From Deltaproteobacteria bacterium (GTDB lineage Bacteria; Desulfobacterota; Desulfobacteria; Desulfobacterales; SpSt-501), in contig JACRCN010000068.1 in the NCBI GenBank assembly GCA_016219005.1, positions 1-64,000 of the forward strand: DNA of 64,000 nt. Reading direction: 5' to 3'. The notes below the pieces were generated by a model. That model was given only the letters and a program-made list of their open reading frames with translations, did no database searches and was not told the DNA's origin. Of this stretch, positions 19,601 through 27,411 are shown one piece after another (position 1 is the stretch's first letter; each line of letters opens with the position of its first letter). A program made the position numbers and the translations under genes.

Positions 19601-19828
19601 CATGTTGTCCGCGCCGTTTACCTGCAGCTCGATCGGCGCGGCCACGTTGTTGGACACCACCTCGGCGGTGGCGCCGGGGTAGGCGGCCTCGACCGTGATC
19701 TGGGGCGGCATGATGTCGGGGTACTGGGCCACGGGCAGGTTCAGCAGGGCCACGCCGCCGGCCAGCGTGATCACGATGGACAGCACGGAGGCCAAAATGG
19801 GGCGGTCGATGAAAAAGCGTGAGATCAT
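16661..19828 (-). CDS. RND multidrug efflux pump, HAE1 (AcrB/MexB) family
   Basis: Inner-membrane proton-driven exporter of 1055 residues, full length for HAE1 pumps. It starts MISRFFIDRPILASVLSIVI, the standard first helix. The proton-relay aspartates are present in AIGIVVDDAIVVIENVERN, and the essential lysine in LIALAAKNAILITEFAILK. Twelve membrane helices are expected with two large periplasmic loops. It lies between the adaptor gene (13-nt gap) and the channel gene (1-nt gap) in one operon. Confidence 0.95.
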   Translation of the reverse strand: MISRFFIDRPILASVLSIVITLAGGVALLNLPVAQYPDIMPPQITVEAAYPGATAEVVSNNVAAPIELQVNGADNMMYMFSTSSNTGNMTLNVLFKVGTNVELAQVDVQNRVNIALPQLPQAVVEQGIKVQRRSNAFMILVAVYSPDERYDTIYVANYASLYVLDELKRVPGASQATIFGATDYAMRIWLKPDRMAELGISAAQVADAIRKQNQQFAVGRLGQPPTRERVEQTLTVTTRGRLLDPREFEDIILRAAGDGAAIVRLKDVGRAELGARDYSMRRRLNGKPATFIAVYQQPGANALEVSKEIRKTLAELKKSFPEGIDVDIALDITDFVRASIKEVLKTLAEATLLVVLVVFVFLHNVRATIVPILAIPVSIVGTFAGMYLFGFSVNLLTLFGLILAIGIVVDDAIVVIENVERNRVQLNLPPREAAVKAMQEVTGPVIAIVLVLCAVFVPVAFLGGISGQLYKQFALTIAISVVISGLMALTLSPAVAAILLKKHTQKNSGILRRLETAFDRATTAYVAGVRRVLRRPVIALAAFALLAAGTWWIFKTVPVAFFPVEDRGYFLAVSYLPDGASLDRTQAVDGQAQAVFAQSPAVRYVVEVDGFSLIDGQLKPNAGTMFVNLKDYAQRTDPRLEAPAVIAGALPGLAGIREALVFAFNPPSIPGLGNIGGIEFWIQGRGEGDIGKLETVTQQFIQKAKGRPELQGLQSTIRATTPQIYLDVDREKAETLGVPISDVYDTLQILFGSLYVSQFTKYSRLYQVIVQAEADYRTKPEDIDQVYVRSRDGKMIPLKALVTLKNTPGPDLVARFNSFPAARVLGAAAPGYSSGDAVKAIEELAAQALPAGYSYAWSGEAYELKKAGSASILAFAFGIVMVFLILAAQYERWSLPLGVVLTVPFALFGAVLAIWWRGIANDIYFQIGLLTLIALAAKNAILITEFAILKRKEGLSILEAAVEASRLRLRPIVMTSFAFILGCLPLAVAAGASSGSRRSIGTGVIGGMLGATLIAVFFIPLFFMLLEKLSAKFSRAGRPREETAASAADVHTEAD

Positions 19829-19841
19829 GGGCCGTCTCCCG

Positions 19842-21029
19842 TCACTTGGCGGCGGCGTTGGCGGCGGACCCGGTGTTCCCGGTTGCGCCGGGCTCGACCA
19901 CCTTGACCGGGGTGCCGGCGGCGAGCCGGATGATGCCGTCCACGGCCACGCGGTCGCCGGCCTTCAGACCGGCCGTGACGAAGATCTCATCGCCGAACCA
20001 GTCGCCCACCGTGACACTGCGGAACTCCGCCTTGTCCCCGGCGGTAACGGCCCAGACGAAATGGCCCTTGGTGCCCTGCATGACAGCCCGGCGCGGGACC
20101 AGCACGGCATTCGGCCGGACGGCGCCCTTGAGCCGCACCCGGACGAACTGGCCCGGCTTAAGGACCATCCTGGGATTGGCGAACTGCACCCGCTCGAGCA
20201 GGGTCCCGGTCTCGCGGCTGTAGGCGGGTTCGGTAAAAACGATGCCCCCAATCCGGGAGAAGACCGAGCCGTCGGCCAGGATGGCCTCGACCTCGAACTG
20301 GTCCGTGGGGGGCAGGATCAGCCGGCCTTCTTGGACCTCCTCCTGCCGTTTCAGCCACTCGTTTTCGGAGATGCTGAAATTGACCCAGATGGGGTCGAGC
20401 CGGGCCACCGTGGTGAGCAGGCTGTCGGCGCCGGGGGAGAGGTAGCTTCCCTCCTGCTTGAGCGCCCGGCTCGAAAGGCCGGCGATGGGCGAGGTGATGG
20501 TCGCATATCCCAGGTTGAGCTCCGCCTCCCGGACCTTGCCCTCAGCGGCCAGCACGGCGGCATCCGCCATCTGGGCCTGGCCGACGGCGTCGTCGAGGTC
20601 CTTCTGGCTCACGGCATCCTCGGCGGCCAGCGGCCGGACCCGGGCGAGGTTCGCCTGCACCATGGTCCGCTGCGCGTTCGCCAGAGCCAGGCTGCCGCGA
20701 GCCTGCTGCAGGGCCGCCTCGAACGGCTTGCGGTCCATGAGGAACATGACCTGGCCGGCCCTGACCATGGAGCCCTCGGTGTAGGCGCGCTTTTCCAGGA
20801 AGCCGTCGACCCGGGCGCGGATCTGGACGATGTGGGAGCTTTCGGTCTGGGCCACATATTCGAAGGTGACGGGCACGTCGCGGGCGGTGACCGTAAGGGC
20901 GGTGACCGGGACCGGACCCTGGGAGCCCGCGCCGGCCAAGTCTTTTTCCTTTTCCCCGCAGGCCAGCAGGCCGACTGCGATTAAGACAAGCGGGGTCCAG
21001 CGGCGCCAGGCGCTCAGGCATTGCATCAT
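19842..21029 (-). CDS. RND efflux periplasmic adaptor subunit (AcrA/MexA family)
   Basis: Membrane-fusion protein of 395 residues joining the pump to the outer-membrane channel. The lipobox LIAVGLLAC indicates a lipoprotein. Recognised motifs are VQIRARVDGFLEKRAYTEGSMV (biotinyl-lipoyl half-motif), PLAAEDAVSQKDLDDAVGQA (helical hairpin end) and LNLGYATITSPIAGLSS. It begins with two consecutive ATG codons directly after the stop of a truncated TetR reading frame (21031-21120), so it is probably translated from the same leader. Confidence 0.93.
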   Translation of the reverse strand: MMQCLSAWRRWTPLVLIAVGLLACGEKEKDLAGAGSQGPVPVTALTVTARDVPVTFEYVAQTESSHIVQIRARVDGFLEKRAYTEGSMVRAGQVMFLMDRKPFEAALQQARGSLALANAQRTMVQANLARVRPLAAEDAVSQKDLDDAVGQAQMADAAVLAAEGKVREAELNLGYATITSPIAGLSSRALKQEGSYLSPGADSLLTTVARLDPIWVNFSISENEWLKRQEEVQEGRLILPPTDQFEVEAILADGSVFSRIGGIVFTEPAYSRETGTLLERVQFANPRMVLKPGQFVRVRLKGAVRPNAVLVPRRAVMQGTKGHFVWAVTAGDKAEFRSVTVGDWFGDEIFVTAGLKAGDRVAVDGIIRLAAGTPVKVVEPGATGNTGSAANAAAK

Positions 21030-21030
21030 T

Positions 21031-21120
21031 TCAGTTCCGGGTGAAGAGGCGCAGTGCCGAGCGCATGAGATCTGCCTGCTTGTCCTTGGGGGGCACCACA
21101 GATTTTTTCATGGGCGACAT
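21031..21120 (-). pseudogene. Truncated TetR-family regulator stub heading the RND operon
   Basis: A 29-codon frame reading MSPMKKSVVPPKDKQADLM then RSALRLFTRN and a stop. The stretch DLMRSALRLFTRN matches the first helix of TetR regulators (typically ..ILxAALxLFxxxG..). The normal continuation (helix-turn-helix) is missing: the frame stops and the adaptor gene starts two bases later. GGAAGG lies directly upstream and is best spaced for the second ATG (codon 4). It may be a deletion remnant or may survive as a translated leader. The homology call rests on a short segment. Confidence 0.6.
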
Positions 21121-21127
21121 CCTTCCG

Positions 21128-21149
21128 ATTATACCAACCTGTAAGTATA
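21128..21149 (-). promoter_or_regulatory. -10 box overlapped by a TetR-type palindrome, RND operon promoter
   Basis: On the minus strand a perfect TATAAT (21128-21133) lies just upstream of the TetR stub. The imperfect palindrome TATACCAACC/TGTAAGTATA (21130-21149; 7 of 10 arm positions pair) overlaps it, as expected for a TetR operator. The -35 region is AT-rich without a good consensus. Confidence 0.45.
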
Positions 21150-21310
21150 TTTAAAAATTTGCGGACATGTCAACCGCCCTGCGGGCGCAGGCGGCCGGTT
21201 TCGGGGAAGCGATTGATAGACCGCGGCTTTCGTGCCATATAGAAAGCAGCTGGAAAATTCAGCGGGCGTGCGGTAAAAAGCGGCCCGCGGGAGTGCGAAG
21301 GAGGGGTGAC

Positions 21311-21664
21311 ATGGCGATGCGGCTTAGGGGCAAACCGAAACTGCGCCACCCGGCGAAGCGTGCCGGCGTCTCAGGTCCGAGCATCGATGAGATCATCCGG
21401 GAAGCCCGGCAAAAAAAGTCCGCCGACGGCGACTACCGCGAGCGCTCGCTGCGGATCCACGGCCTCATCTGCGCCAAGTGCGGCCGGGAGTTCGACCATA
21501 CGAACCGACAGCTGCTCACGGTGCACCACAAGGACGGCAACCATCACAACAACCCGGCCGACGGCTCCAACTGGGAGAACCTCTGCGCGTATTGCCACGA
21601 CGACGAGCACAGCCGCGGGGTTCTGGCGGACTATTTGAGCGGCAGCCAAGGCGACAAGAAATAA
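21311..21664 (+). CDS. HNH nuclease family protein, YajD-like
   Basis: A 117-residue protein of the YajD/HNH group. The zinc-binding pair CAKCGREF and CAYCHDDEHSR brackets the HNH core LTVHHKDGNHHNNPADGSNWENL, which is nearly the family consensus. ATG 21311 is preceded by GAAGGAGGGG at ideal spacing; the open frame extends 48 codons further upstream but without a ribosome site. The cellular role of YajD-type proteins is not established. It lies alone between the RND operon (divergent) and an MFS gene. Confidence 0.88.
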   Translation: MAMRLRGKPKLRHPAKRAGVSGPSIDEIIREARQKKSADGDYRERSLRIHGLICAKCGREFDHTNRQLLTVHHKDGNHHNNPADGSNWENLCAYCHDDEHSRGVLADYLSGSQGDKK

Positions 21665-21711
21665 AAACCGGGAATTCTGCGGTAAAGAACTAAAGTTCAG
21701 GCAGCGACACC

Positions 21712-22941
21712 ATGACCCCCAGTTCCGATAACTCCGGCGCTCTCCGCGTCGTCGGCCTGATGTGCCTCGCCGAATCGTTGAGCATGACGGGATTTGCGGC
21801 CTACCCGGCCTTCCTGGCCCTGCTGCGGGACACCTGGGGCATCAGCAACTCCGAGGCCGGGTTCATCGGTGGCGCATTTTTCGGCGGCTACATGAGCGCC
21901 GTGCTTATCCTCTCCAGCCTGACCGACCGCTTCGATGCCCGCCGGGTTTACCTGCTGTCCTGCGCGCTGTCCGGGATCAGTGCGGTCGGGTTCGCGTTTT
22001 TCGCCGGCGGTGTCCTCAGCGCCGCCCTGCTTCAAGCCCTCGCCGGGGCGGGCCTCGCCGGCACCTACATGCCCGGGCTGAAGGCGCTGACCGACCGTGT
22101 GGCCGGGCCGCGCCAGAGCCGCTACATCGCGTTCTACACCTCCACCTTCGGCATCGGCACGAGCCTGTCGCTTCTCCTCGCCGGCTGGTTCGGGGGGCTT
22201 CTTTCCTGGCGTTGGGCGTTTGGACTGCTCGCGGCCGGGCCGGCCGCAGCGGCTCTCCTGGTTATTTCCGGCCTGCGGCCGCTGCCGCCGCCGGGCGCCG
22301 ACGCACGGCGGCCGGCCCTGCTGAGCCTTGACGTCGTGCTGCGCGAGCGCTCCGTGATGGGCTACATCCTGGGCTACGGCGTGCACTGCTGGGAGTTGTT
22401 CGGCTTGCGGTCATGGATGGTCGCATTCATCGTTTTCGCTTACGGCTTGGCGCAGGCCGGCCAGCCCTGGGTGAGTGCCACGGAGGCGGCGGCGGTCATC
22501 AACCTGATGGGGCTGCCGGCGAGCATCCTCGGCAACGAGGCCGCCGGCCGCTTCGGGCGGGTGCGCTTCATTGTCGCCGTCATGATGGCGTCGGGGTCGC
22601 TCGCGTGGCTGGCGGGCTTCACCGCCGGCTGGCCCTGGTGGCTGACCATCCTGCTGCTCACGGTCTATTTCGTCTGCATCATGGGCGATTCCGCTGCCCT
22701 GACGGCCGGGCTCGTCGCCGCGGCGCCGCCAAACCAGCGCGGCGCGGCCATGGCGGCGTATTCCTTCATGGGGTTCGGAGCGGGCTTCATCGCGCCGCTG
22801 GTCTTCGGCGCCGTGCTCGATGTCGCCGGCGGCAAGGCCGACCTCACCGCCTGGGGGGCCGCCTTCGGCAGCCTCGGCGCCGGCTGCCTCATCGCCTCTT
22901 GCGCGGCACGTCTGCGCCGTCTCCCGCACCGCGTGAAATAG
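21712..22941 (+). CDS. MFS transporter
   Basis: Major facilitator of 409 residues with about 12 hydrophobic helices. The loop 2-3 motif appears as SSLTDRFDARRVYLLSCALS, and the equivalent in the second half as GNEAAGRFGRVRFIVAVMMA. Family-typical helix 4-5 text is ALAGAGLAGTYMPGLKALTDRV. The substrate is not predictable. It follows the YajD-like gene by 47 nt and is convergent with the phosphoesterase gene. Confidence 0.88.
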   Translation: MTPSSDNSGALRVVGLMCLAESLSMTGFAAYPAFLALLRDTWGISNSEAGFIGGAFFGGYMSAVLILSSLTDRFDARRVYLLSCALSGISAVGFAFFAGGVLSAALLQALAGAGLAGTYMPGLKALTDRVAGPRQSRYIAFYTSTFGIGTSLSLLLAGWFGGLLSWRWAFGLLAAGPAAAALLVISGLRPLPPPGADARRPALLSLDVVLRERSVMGYILGYGVHCWELFGLRSWMVAFIVFAYGLAQAGQPWVSATEAAAVINLMGLPASILGNEAAGRFGRVRFIVAVMMASGSLAWLAGFTAGWPWWLTILLLTVYFVCIMGDSAALTAGLVAAAPPNQRGAAMAAYSFMGFGAGFIAPLVFGAVLDVAGGKADLTAWGAAFGSLGAGCLIASCAARLRRLPHRVK

Positions 22942-22994
22942 GTTATTTTTCGATCCCCCGATTCTTGCGGCCGGGCGAAATAACGGCTTGGGCG

Positions 22995-24194
22995 CTATCG
23001 CAGGTGCAGCAGGGTGACTTCGGGCGGAACGTTCAGCCGCACCGGTGTGAAAGTGGTGCCGACGCCGCGGCTGACGTACAGGTGCGAATCGTTGATCCGG
23101 TAGAGCCCTTCCGGGTAGGGGGTGCGCAGGTGGGCCAGGCTGATGGCCCCGCCCGGCAGCCTCAGCTGGACCTGGCCCCCGTGGTAGTGGCCGGACAGGG
23201 TGAGTGCGACCCCGCCGGCGGCGGCCCGGGGGAAGATCTCCGGGCGATGCGACAGGAGGATCGTCGGGATGCCGGGCGCCAATCCGCGGAGTGCGGCCGG
23301 CAGGTCCGGATCTCCGGTCCGCAGGTCATCGATTCCGGCGACGGCGAAGGGGCCTTCCGGGGTCTGGATCACCCGGTGGCTGTTCTGCAAGAGCGGTATG
23401 CCGTGGCGGTCGAAGGCGGCCTGCAGCTCTTCGAGATGCCCATACCAGTGCTCGTGATTGCCCAGCGTGGCAAAGCAGCCGTAGCGGGCGCGGACGCGGG
23501 CCATTTCCTCCAGGCAGGGCGGCAGGAACAGCATCGAATTGGAGATGTAATCGCCGGTGAGGACGAACACGTCCGGCCGCAGCGCGTTGACCTGCCCGGC
23601 ATAGCGGCGCATCTCTTCCCGGGACATGTAAATGCCGGAATGGATGTCGGTGAGCTGAACGACCCGCACCCGGCGGCCAAAGGGCAGGTCGAGTTGCCTG
23701 ACCTCATAGGCTTTGCCGGCATAGGCGGCTCCATAGCCGGAAAGCAATATAGGCACGGCGGCAAGCCCGCCCACTCCGACCCGGAGAAAGCGGCGGCGGC
23801 CGGGGTCCACCGGAGCGTGGGCCGCGCGGCCGGTGAGCCCGCTGAAGAGCCGGACCGCCATGCGCCCCAGCGCACCCGCAACCTGCACGATAAGGAGCAG
23901 CAGGGCTGAGAAGATCGATCCCAGGCTCCAGACGGCCGCAGGGTACAACAAGCCGATTCGGGCTGCCGCCGGCGGATCCAGCCAGGCGAGGGGCTGGAAC
24001 ATGAGGCCGGCATTCACGACAAAGAGCAGGCCGATCCCCGCACCCACCAGGCGTGTCGTCCGGGCCTTGAAACGCCCGGAGCGCCGCGAGGACCGGATGG
24101 CCCGGCGCGCGCGGAAAAAAAGGTATAGCTGGGCGAGCACCGCGAGGGCGAGAATGCTCAACCGAAACGCAGGTATGGTCATTCCGAACAACAA
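22995..24194 (-). CDS. Membrane-anchored metallophosphoesterase
   Basis: Calcineurin-like phosphoesterase (YaeI/YkuE type) of 399 residues. An N-terminal membrane region of about four helices (residues 5-140) precedes the catalytic domain. Metal-binding motifs are QLTDIHSG (D-x-H), VLTGDYI (GD), LGNHEHWYG (GNH[DE]), LLSHRPE and SGHYHGGQ (GHxH). The C-terminal SRGVGTTFTPVRLNVPPEVTLL is typical of this subgroup. GAGGAGG is spaced 6-7 nt from the TTG at 24194; an ATG four codons later is poorly spaced. Confidence 0.9.
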   Translation of the reverse strand: MLFGMTIPAFRLSILALAVLAQLYLFFRARRAIRSSRRSGRFKARTTRLVGAGIGLLFVVNAGLMFQPLAWLDPPAAARIGLLYPAAVWSLGSIFSALLLLIVQVAGALGRMAVRLFSGLTGRAAHAPVDPGRRRFLRVGVGGLAAVPILLSGYGAAYAGKAYEVRQLDLPFGRRVRVVQLTDIHSGIYMSREEMRRYAGQVNALRPDVFVLTGDYISNSMLFLPPCLEEMARVRARYGCFATLGNHEHWYGHLEELQAAFDRHGIPLLQNSHRVIQTPEGPFAVAGIDDLRTGDPDLPAALRGLAPGIPTILLSHRPEIFPRAAAGGVALTLSGHYHGGQVQLRLPGGAISLAHLRTPYPEGLYRINDSHLYVSRGVGTTFTPVRLNVPPEVTLLHLR

Positions 24195-24287
24195 AGTCGC
24201 CTCCTCATCCGTCGGGGGTACCGCTCATCACGCTTTCCCCCATGACAACCGGCTGCGAGGCCGCCGACCGGGGGCGTCGCAGGGCGG

Positions 24288-24614
24288 TCATTCGGCCTTG
24301 TTTTCCCACCCCAGTTCCAGCAGTCGCTGGTAGGCAACTCGATCCCCGACATACCAGCACCGGCATCCCGCCGCATCGGCCCAGACATAGATCTGCCGGT
24401 CCTCCGATTCAATTCGAACGATCCGGCGCTGCGGGAGCTTAACGACCTCATCAAGGGCTGCCTGGGTAGAGCCGAGCTTGAGCGTGAAGCCGGAGAACAC
24501 CAGCATCTGCGGCTCACTCAATGGTGCGTCTTTTCCAGCGCCCGCACATCCCATCGCCACCAGCACAACAGCGGCGACAACCAATTGAAACAATTTAGAT
24601 ATTCTCTTGTTCAT
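24288..24614 (-). CDS. Small lipoprotein of unknown function
   Basis: 108 residues with a lipoprotein signal sequence ending VLVAMGC. The mature part has no domain I can name; it contains RRIVRIESEDRQIYVWAD followed by a CRCWYVGD segment that recalls short YxxxRxVxxxxxQ-type outer-membrane lipoproteins. It is upstream of and on the same strand as the phosphoesterase gene. Confidence 0.65.
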   Translation of the reverse strand: MNKRISKLFQLVVAAVVLVAMGCAGAGKDAPLSEPQMLVFSGFTLKLGSTQAALDEVVKLPQRRIVRIESEDRQIYVWADAAGCRCWYVGDRVAYQRLLELGWENKAE

Positions 24615-24950
24615 CGGTTTTGAAATCCTTCCCGCCGGGTGAGCCGCAGTTAAGTTTCCTCTCCTGCTTAACAGTCCAAAATGGGCACGCGAAGATGAAA
24701 TTCAAGTCGCGAAGTGATTTTTCAATTACGAAAACGTTGGAGTCCGCGCTTTTCGCGGCTGCTCCGGGAACGTTCCAGGATCTCGACGGGCCGCTGCCGC
24801 CGCCGCAGGCAGAAGAGATGCGCCGCCCTTTTATAATTGACAAGAAGACAGCCGTCCATCTATTAATAGCCGGTGCATGCAACTCTTTAATCCTTTCACT
24901 TCAACCAGATCACTTCAACCAGATGGCACGCCACAAACTCTAAGGACAAG
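24615..24950. other. 336-bp gap without a supportable gene; tandem 14-bp repeat
   Basis: No ORF here has convincing codon use or homology. Just before the SHMT-like gene, CACTTCAACCAGAT is present twice in perfect tandem (24897-24910 and 24911-24924). The region is less GC-rich than its surroundings and presumably carries the divergent promoters for the lipoprotein and the SHMT-like operon, but no box pair stands out. Confidence 0.5.
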
Positions 24951-26198
24951 ATGATCGATCTGCCCAGAGAAGACCCCACCCTGGCCGCGCTCATCGACAG
25001 GGAGCGCGAACGCCAGGAGACGACCCTGAACCTCATCGCCGCCGAGAACACGGCGCCGGCCGCCGTCCTGGAGGCGCTGGGTTCGAGCTTCAACAACAAG
25101 ACCGCGGAGGGCTATCCCGGCCGGCGCTACCACACCGGCTGCCAAGTGGCGGACGAGATGGAGCAGCTCGCCGTGGACCGAGCCAAGGCGCTGTTCGGAG
25201 CCGGCCATGCCAACGTGCAGCCGCACTCCGGGGTGAACGCCAATCTCGCCGTCTACGGCGCCGTGCTGAACCCGGGCGACACCCTGCTCAGCATGAAGTT
25301 GAGCCACGGCGGGCACCTTTCCCACGGGGACCCGGCATCGATCACCGGGCGGGTCTACCGGTTTTCCCACTATGGTGTAAACCCCGAGACCGAGCGCCTG
25401 GACTACGACGTCATCCGCGACATGGCGCGCAAGCTCCGCCCCCGCATGCTCGTGGCCGGCGCGAGTTCCTACCCGCGGCTGATCGAATACGACACCCTGC
25501 GGGCCATCGCGGACGAGGTCTCCGCCTATCTGCTGGTCGACATGGCCCACATCGCGGGCCTGGTGGCGGCCCGGGTCATCCCGAGCCCCGTACCGTACGC
25601 CCATTTCGTGACCTTCACCACTTACAAGACCCTGATGGGCCCCCACGGCGGAACTATCCTGTGCGAGCCCGATTTCGCCAAGAGGATCAACCGTTCCATT
25701 TTCCCCGGCACCCAGGGCACCCCTACGCTCTCGCTCGTGGCCGCCAAGGCGGTCTGCTTTCACCTGGCCGCCACGGCCTCGTTCCGTGCCACCCAGGAAC
25801 GGACGCTGAAAACCGCGGTCCTTCTCGCCGCGGAATTGAGCACCCAAGGCTACCGGCCCGTGACCGGCGGGACCGACAACCACATGGTGCTGCTGGACCT
25901 GCGGGGCAAGGGGCTTAAAGGCGACCAGGCCGAAACCGCACTGGAAGCCGCCGGGATCCTTTCCAACCGCAACGTCATCCCCTTCGACCCGGAGACCACC
26001 CAGAGGGCGAGCGGCCTGCGCCTGGGTACACCGGGCATCTGCACCCGCGGCATGGGCGAGGGCGAGGTGCGGCCCATCGCCGGCTGGATCGACCGGATCC
26101 TCTCTAAGCCGGCCGACCCGGCCGTTCAACTGCGCGTGCGTGAAGAGGTGCGGGCGCTCTGCCGCCGCTTTCCCCTGCGCGGCACCCCGGGAGTTTGA
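24951..26198 (+). CDS. Serine hydroxymethyltransferase-like PLP enzyme (divergent paralog)
   Basis: A glyA-family enzyme of 415 residues, fold-type I. N-terminal LNLIAAENTAPAAVLEALGS, EGYPGRRYHTGC and VQPHSGVNANLAVY follow the family closely. The Schiff-base lysine is K226 in VTFTTYKTLMGPHGG. Canonical SHMT has THKTL and GPRGG, so the histidine before the lysine is tyrosine (Y225) and the arginine after it is histidine. This and its position at the head of a peptidase/amidohydrolase island suggest a catabolic paralog, possibly acting on another beta-hydroxy amino acid, rather than the housekeeping enzyme. The M20 gene follows by 9 nt. Confidence 0.85.
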   Translation: MIDLPREDPTLAALIDRERERQETTLNLIAAENTAPAAVLEALGSSFNNKTAEGYPGRRYHTGCQVADEMEQLAVDRAKALFGAGHANVQPHSGVNANLAVYGAVLNPGDTLLSMKLSHGGHLSHGDPASITGRVYRFSHYGVNPETERLDYDVIRDMARKLRPRMLVAGASSYPRLIEYDTLRAIADEVSAYLLVDMAHIAGLVAARVIPSPVPYAHFVTFTTYKTLMGPHGGTILCEPDFAKRINRSIFPGTQGTPTLSLVAAKAVCFHLAATASFRATQERTLKTAVLLAAELSTQGYRPVTGGTDNHMVLLDLRGKGLKGDQAETALEAAGILSNRNVIPFDPETTQRASGLRLGTPGICTRGMGEGEVRPIAGWIDRILSKPADPAVQLRVREEVRALCRRFPLRGTPGV

Positions 26199-26207
26199 GG
26201 ATCGGCC

Positions 26208-27401
26208 ATGGCAACGGATCGCTTCGCCGAAGTGGAGCAGGCCATCGACCGCGGCTGGATGTTCCGCATCCTCCAGGAGCTGATCCTGATTCGCAGCGAG
26301 AACCCCTTCGACGACCCGGTCCGGGAAGGCTATCGCGAACAGGAGATGGCCGACTACCTGGCGGGGCATCTATCCGGTTTCGGGCTGGCGGTCGAGATGC
26401 GGGAGGTCCGTCCCGGCCGGCCGAACGTGTTCGGGGTCATGAAAGGGAGCCGGGGCCAATCGGCCCTGATGCTGGCCGGCCACATGGACACGGCCCGCAC
26501 TACGGGCTACCCGGAGGCCTACGACGTCAGGGTGGAGGAGGGCAGGATGCACGGCCGGGGGGCCTGCGACATGAAAGCCGCGCTCGCCGCCTATCTCGGC
26601 GTCGTCAAGGCGCTCAGAGAGACCGGCACGCGCCTGAACGGCAACCTGATCGTCTGCGGCATCGTCGACGAGGAGTACCAGATGCTGGGCTCCAAGGCCA
26701 TCGGCCGGTCCGGCCGCATGGCCGACCAGGGCATCATCGGCGAGCCCACCCATCTTAAAATATGCCCCGCCAACAAGGGCCGGGTCAGCACCAAGATCGT
26801 CACCCGCGGCCGGGCTGCGCACTCGAGCGTGCCCGAAAAAGGGATCAACGCCATCGAGAAGATGTCGAAGGTGATCCGGGCCTTCGGCGACTATAACCAG
26901 GAACTGCTCAGCCGCACACCGCATTCCCTGTGCGGCCACGGCCGGTTCACGCCGGGAGTGATCCATGGCGGCGTCCAGGTGAACATGGTGCCGGACACCT
27001 GCGAACTCGAGGTGGACCGCCGGACCCTGCCGGGCGAATCCCAGGCAAGCGTCTATGCCGATTTCCATGAGCGCATCCGCCGGGCGGCTGCCGGAGACCC
27101 GGATTTCGTCTACGAGATAACCGAACCCACCTGGCTGATCGCGCCCAACGACATTTCCCCCAATGAACCGGTGGTGGCCGCGCTGCGGGCGGCCCATCGG
27201 GAAATTTTCGGAAACGACCCGGGGGTGGAGGCCTTTGTGGCCGGCTCGGATGCGCCCTACATGGGTTTGCCCACCGTGATCTGCGGCCCGGGCTCCATTG
27301 CCCAGGCCCACACCACCTGCGAGTTTGTCGACCTTCAGGAAGTTGCCGCTGCCGCGCGCCTATACCTGCACGCGGCGCTGCGGCTCCTCGGCCAAGGATG
27401 A
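26208..27401 (+). CDS. M20 family metallopeptidase (ArgE/DapE/CPG2 type)
   Basis: Zinc-dependent deacylase or peptidase of 397 residues. Metal-ligand motifs are LAGHMDTAR (H-x-D), GRGACDMKAALAAYL, GIVDEEYQMLGSKA (catalytic E and ligand E) and a late histidine in GSIAQAHTTCEFV. The dimerisation domain between (about residues 180-290) contains RGRAAHSSVPEKGINAIEKM. It probably hydrolyses an N-acyl amino acid or dipeptide. It is cotranscribed with the SHMT-like gene upstream and the M20D gene downstream (10-nt gaps). Confidence 0.9.
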   Translation: MATDRFAEVEQAIDRGWMFRILQELILIRSENPFDDPVREGYREQEMADYLAGHLSGFGLAVEMREVRPGRPNVFGVMKGSRGQSALMLAGHMDTARTTGYPEAYDVRVEEGRMHGRGACDMKAALAAYLGVVKALRETGTRLNGNLIVCGIVDEEYQMLGSKAIGRSGRMADQGIIGEPTHLKICPANKGRVSTKIVTRGRAAHSSVPEKGINAIEKMSKVIRAFGDYNQELLSRTPHSLCGHGRFTPGVIHGGVQVNMVPDTCELEVDRRTLPGESQASVYADFHERIRRAAAGDPDFVYEITEPTWLIAPNDISPNEPVVAALRAAHREIFGNDPGVEAFVAGSDAPYMGLPTVICGPGSIAQAHTTCEFVDLQEVAAAARLYLHAALRLLGQG

Positions 27402-27411
27402 AGGAGGTGCC

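Noticed and set aside
16607-19822. 1071-codon open frame antisense to the RND pump
   Set aside because: Its product is low-complexity and rich in Gly, His, Asp and Arg, a typical shadow of a GC-rich gene. The opposite strand encodes a full-length pump with all catalytic residues.
24620-24943. 107-codon plus-strand frame before the SHMT-like gene
   Set aside because: No ribosome site, no domain, ends at the 14-bp tandem repeat; codon use does not look coding.
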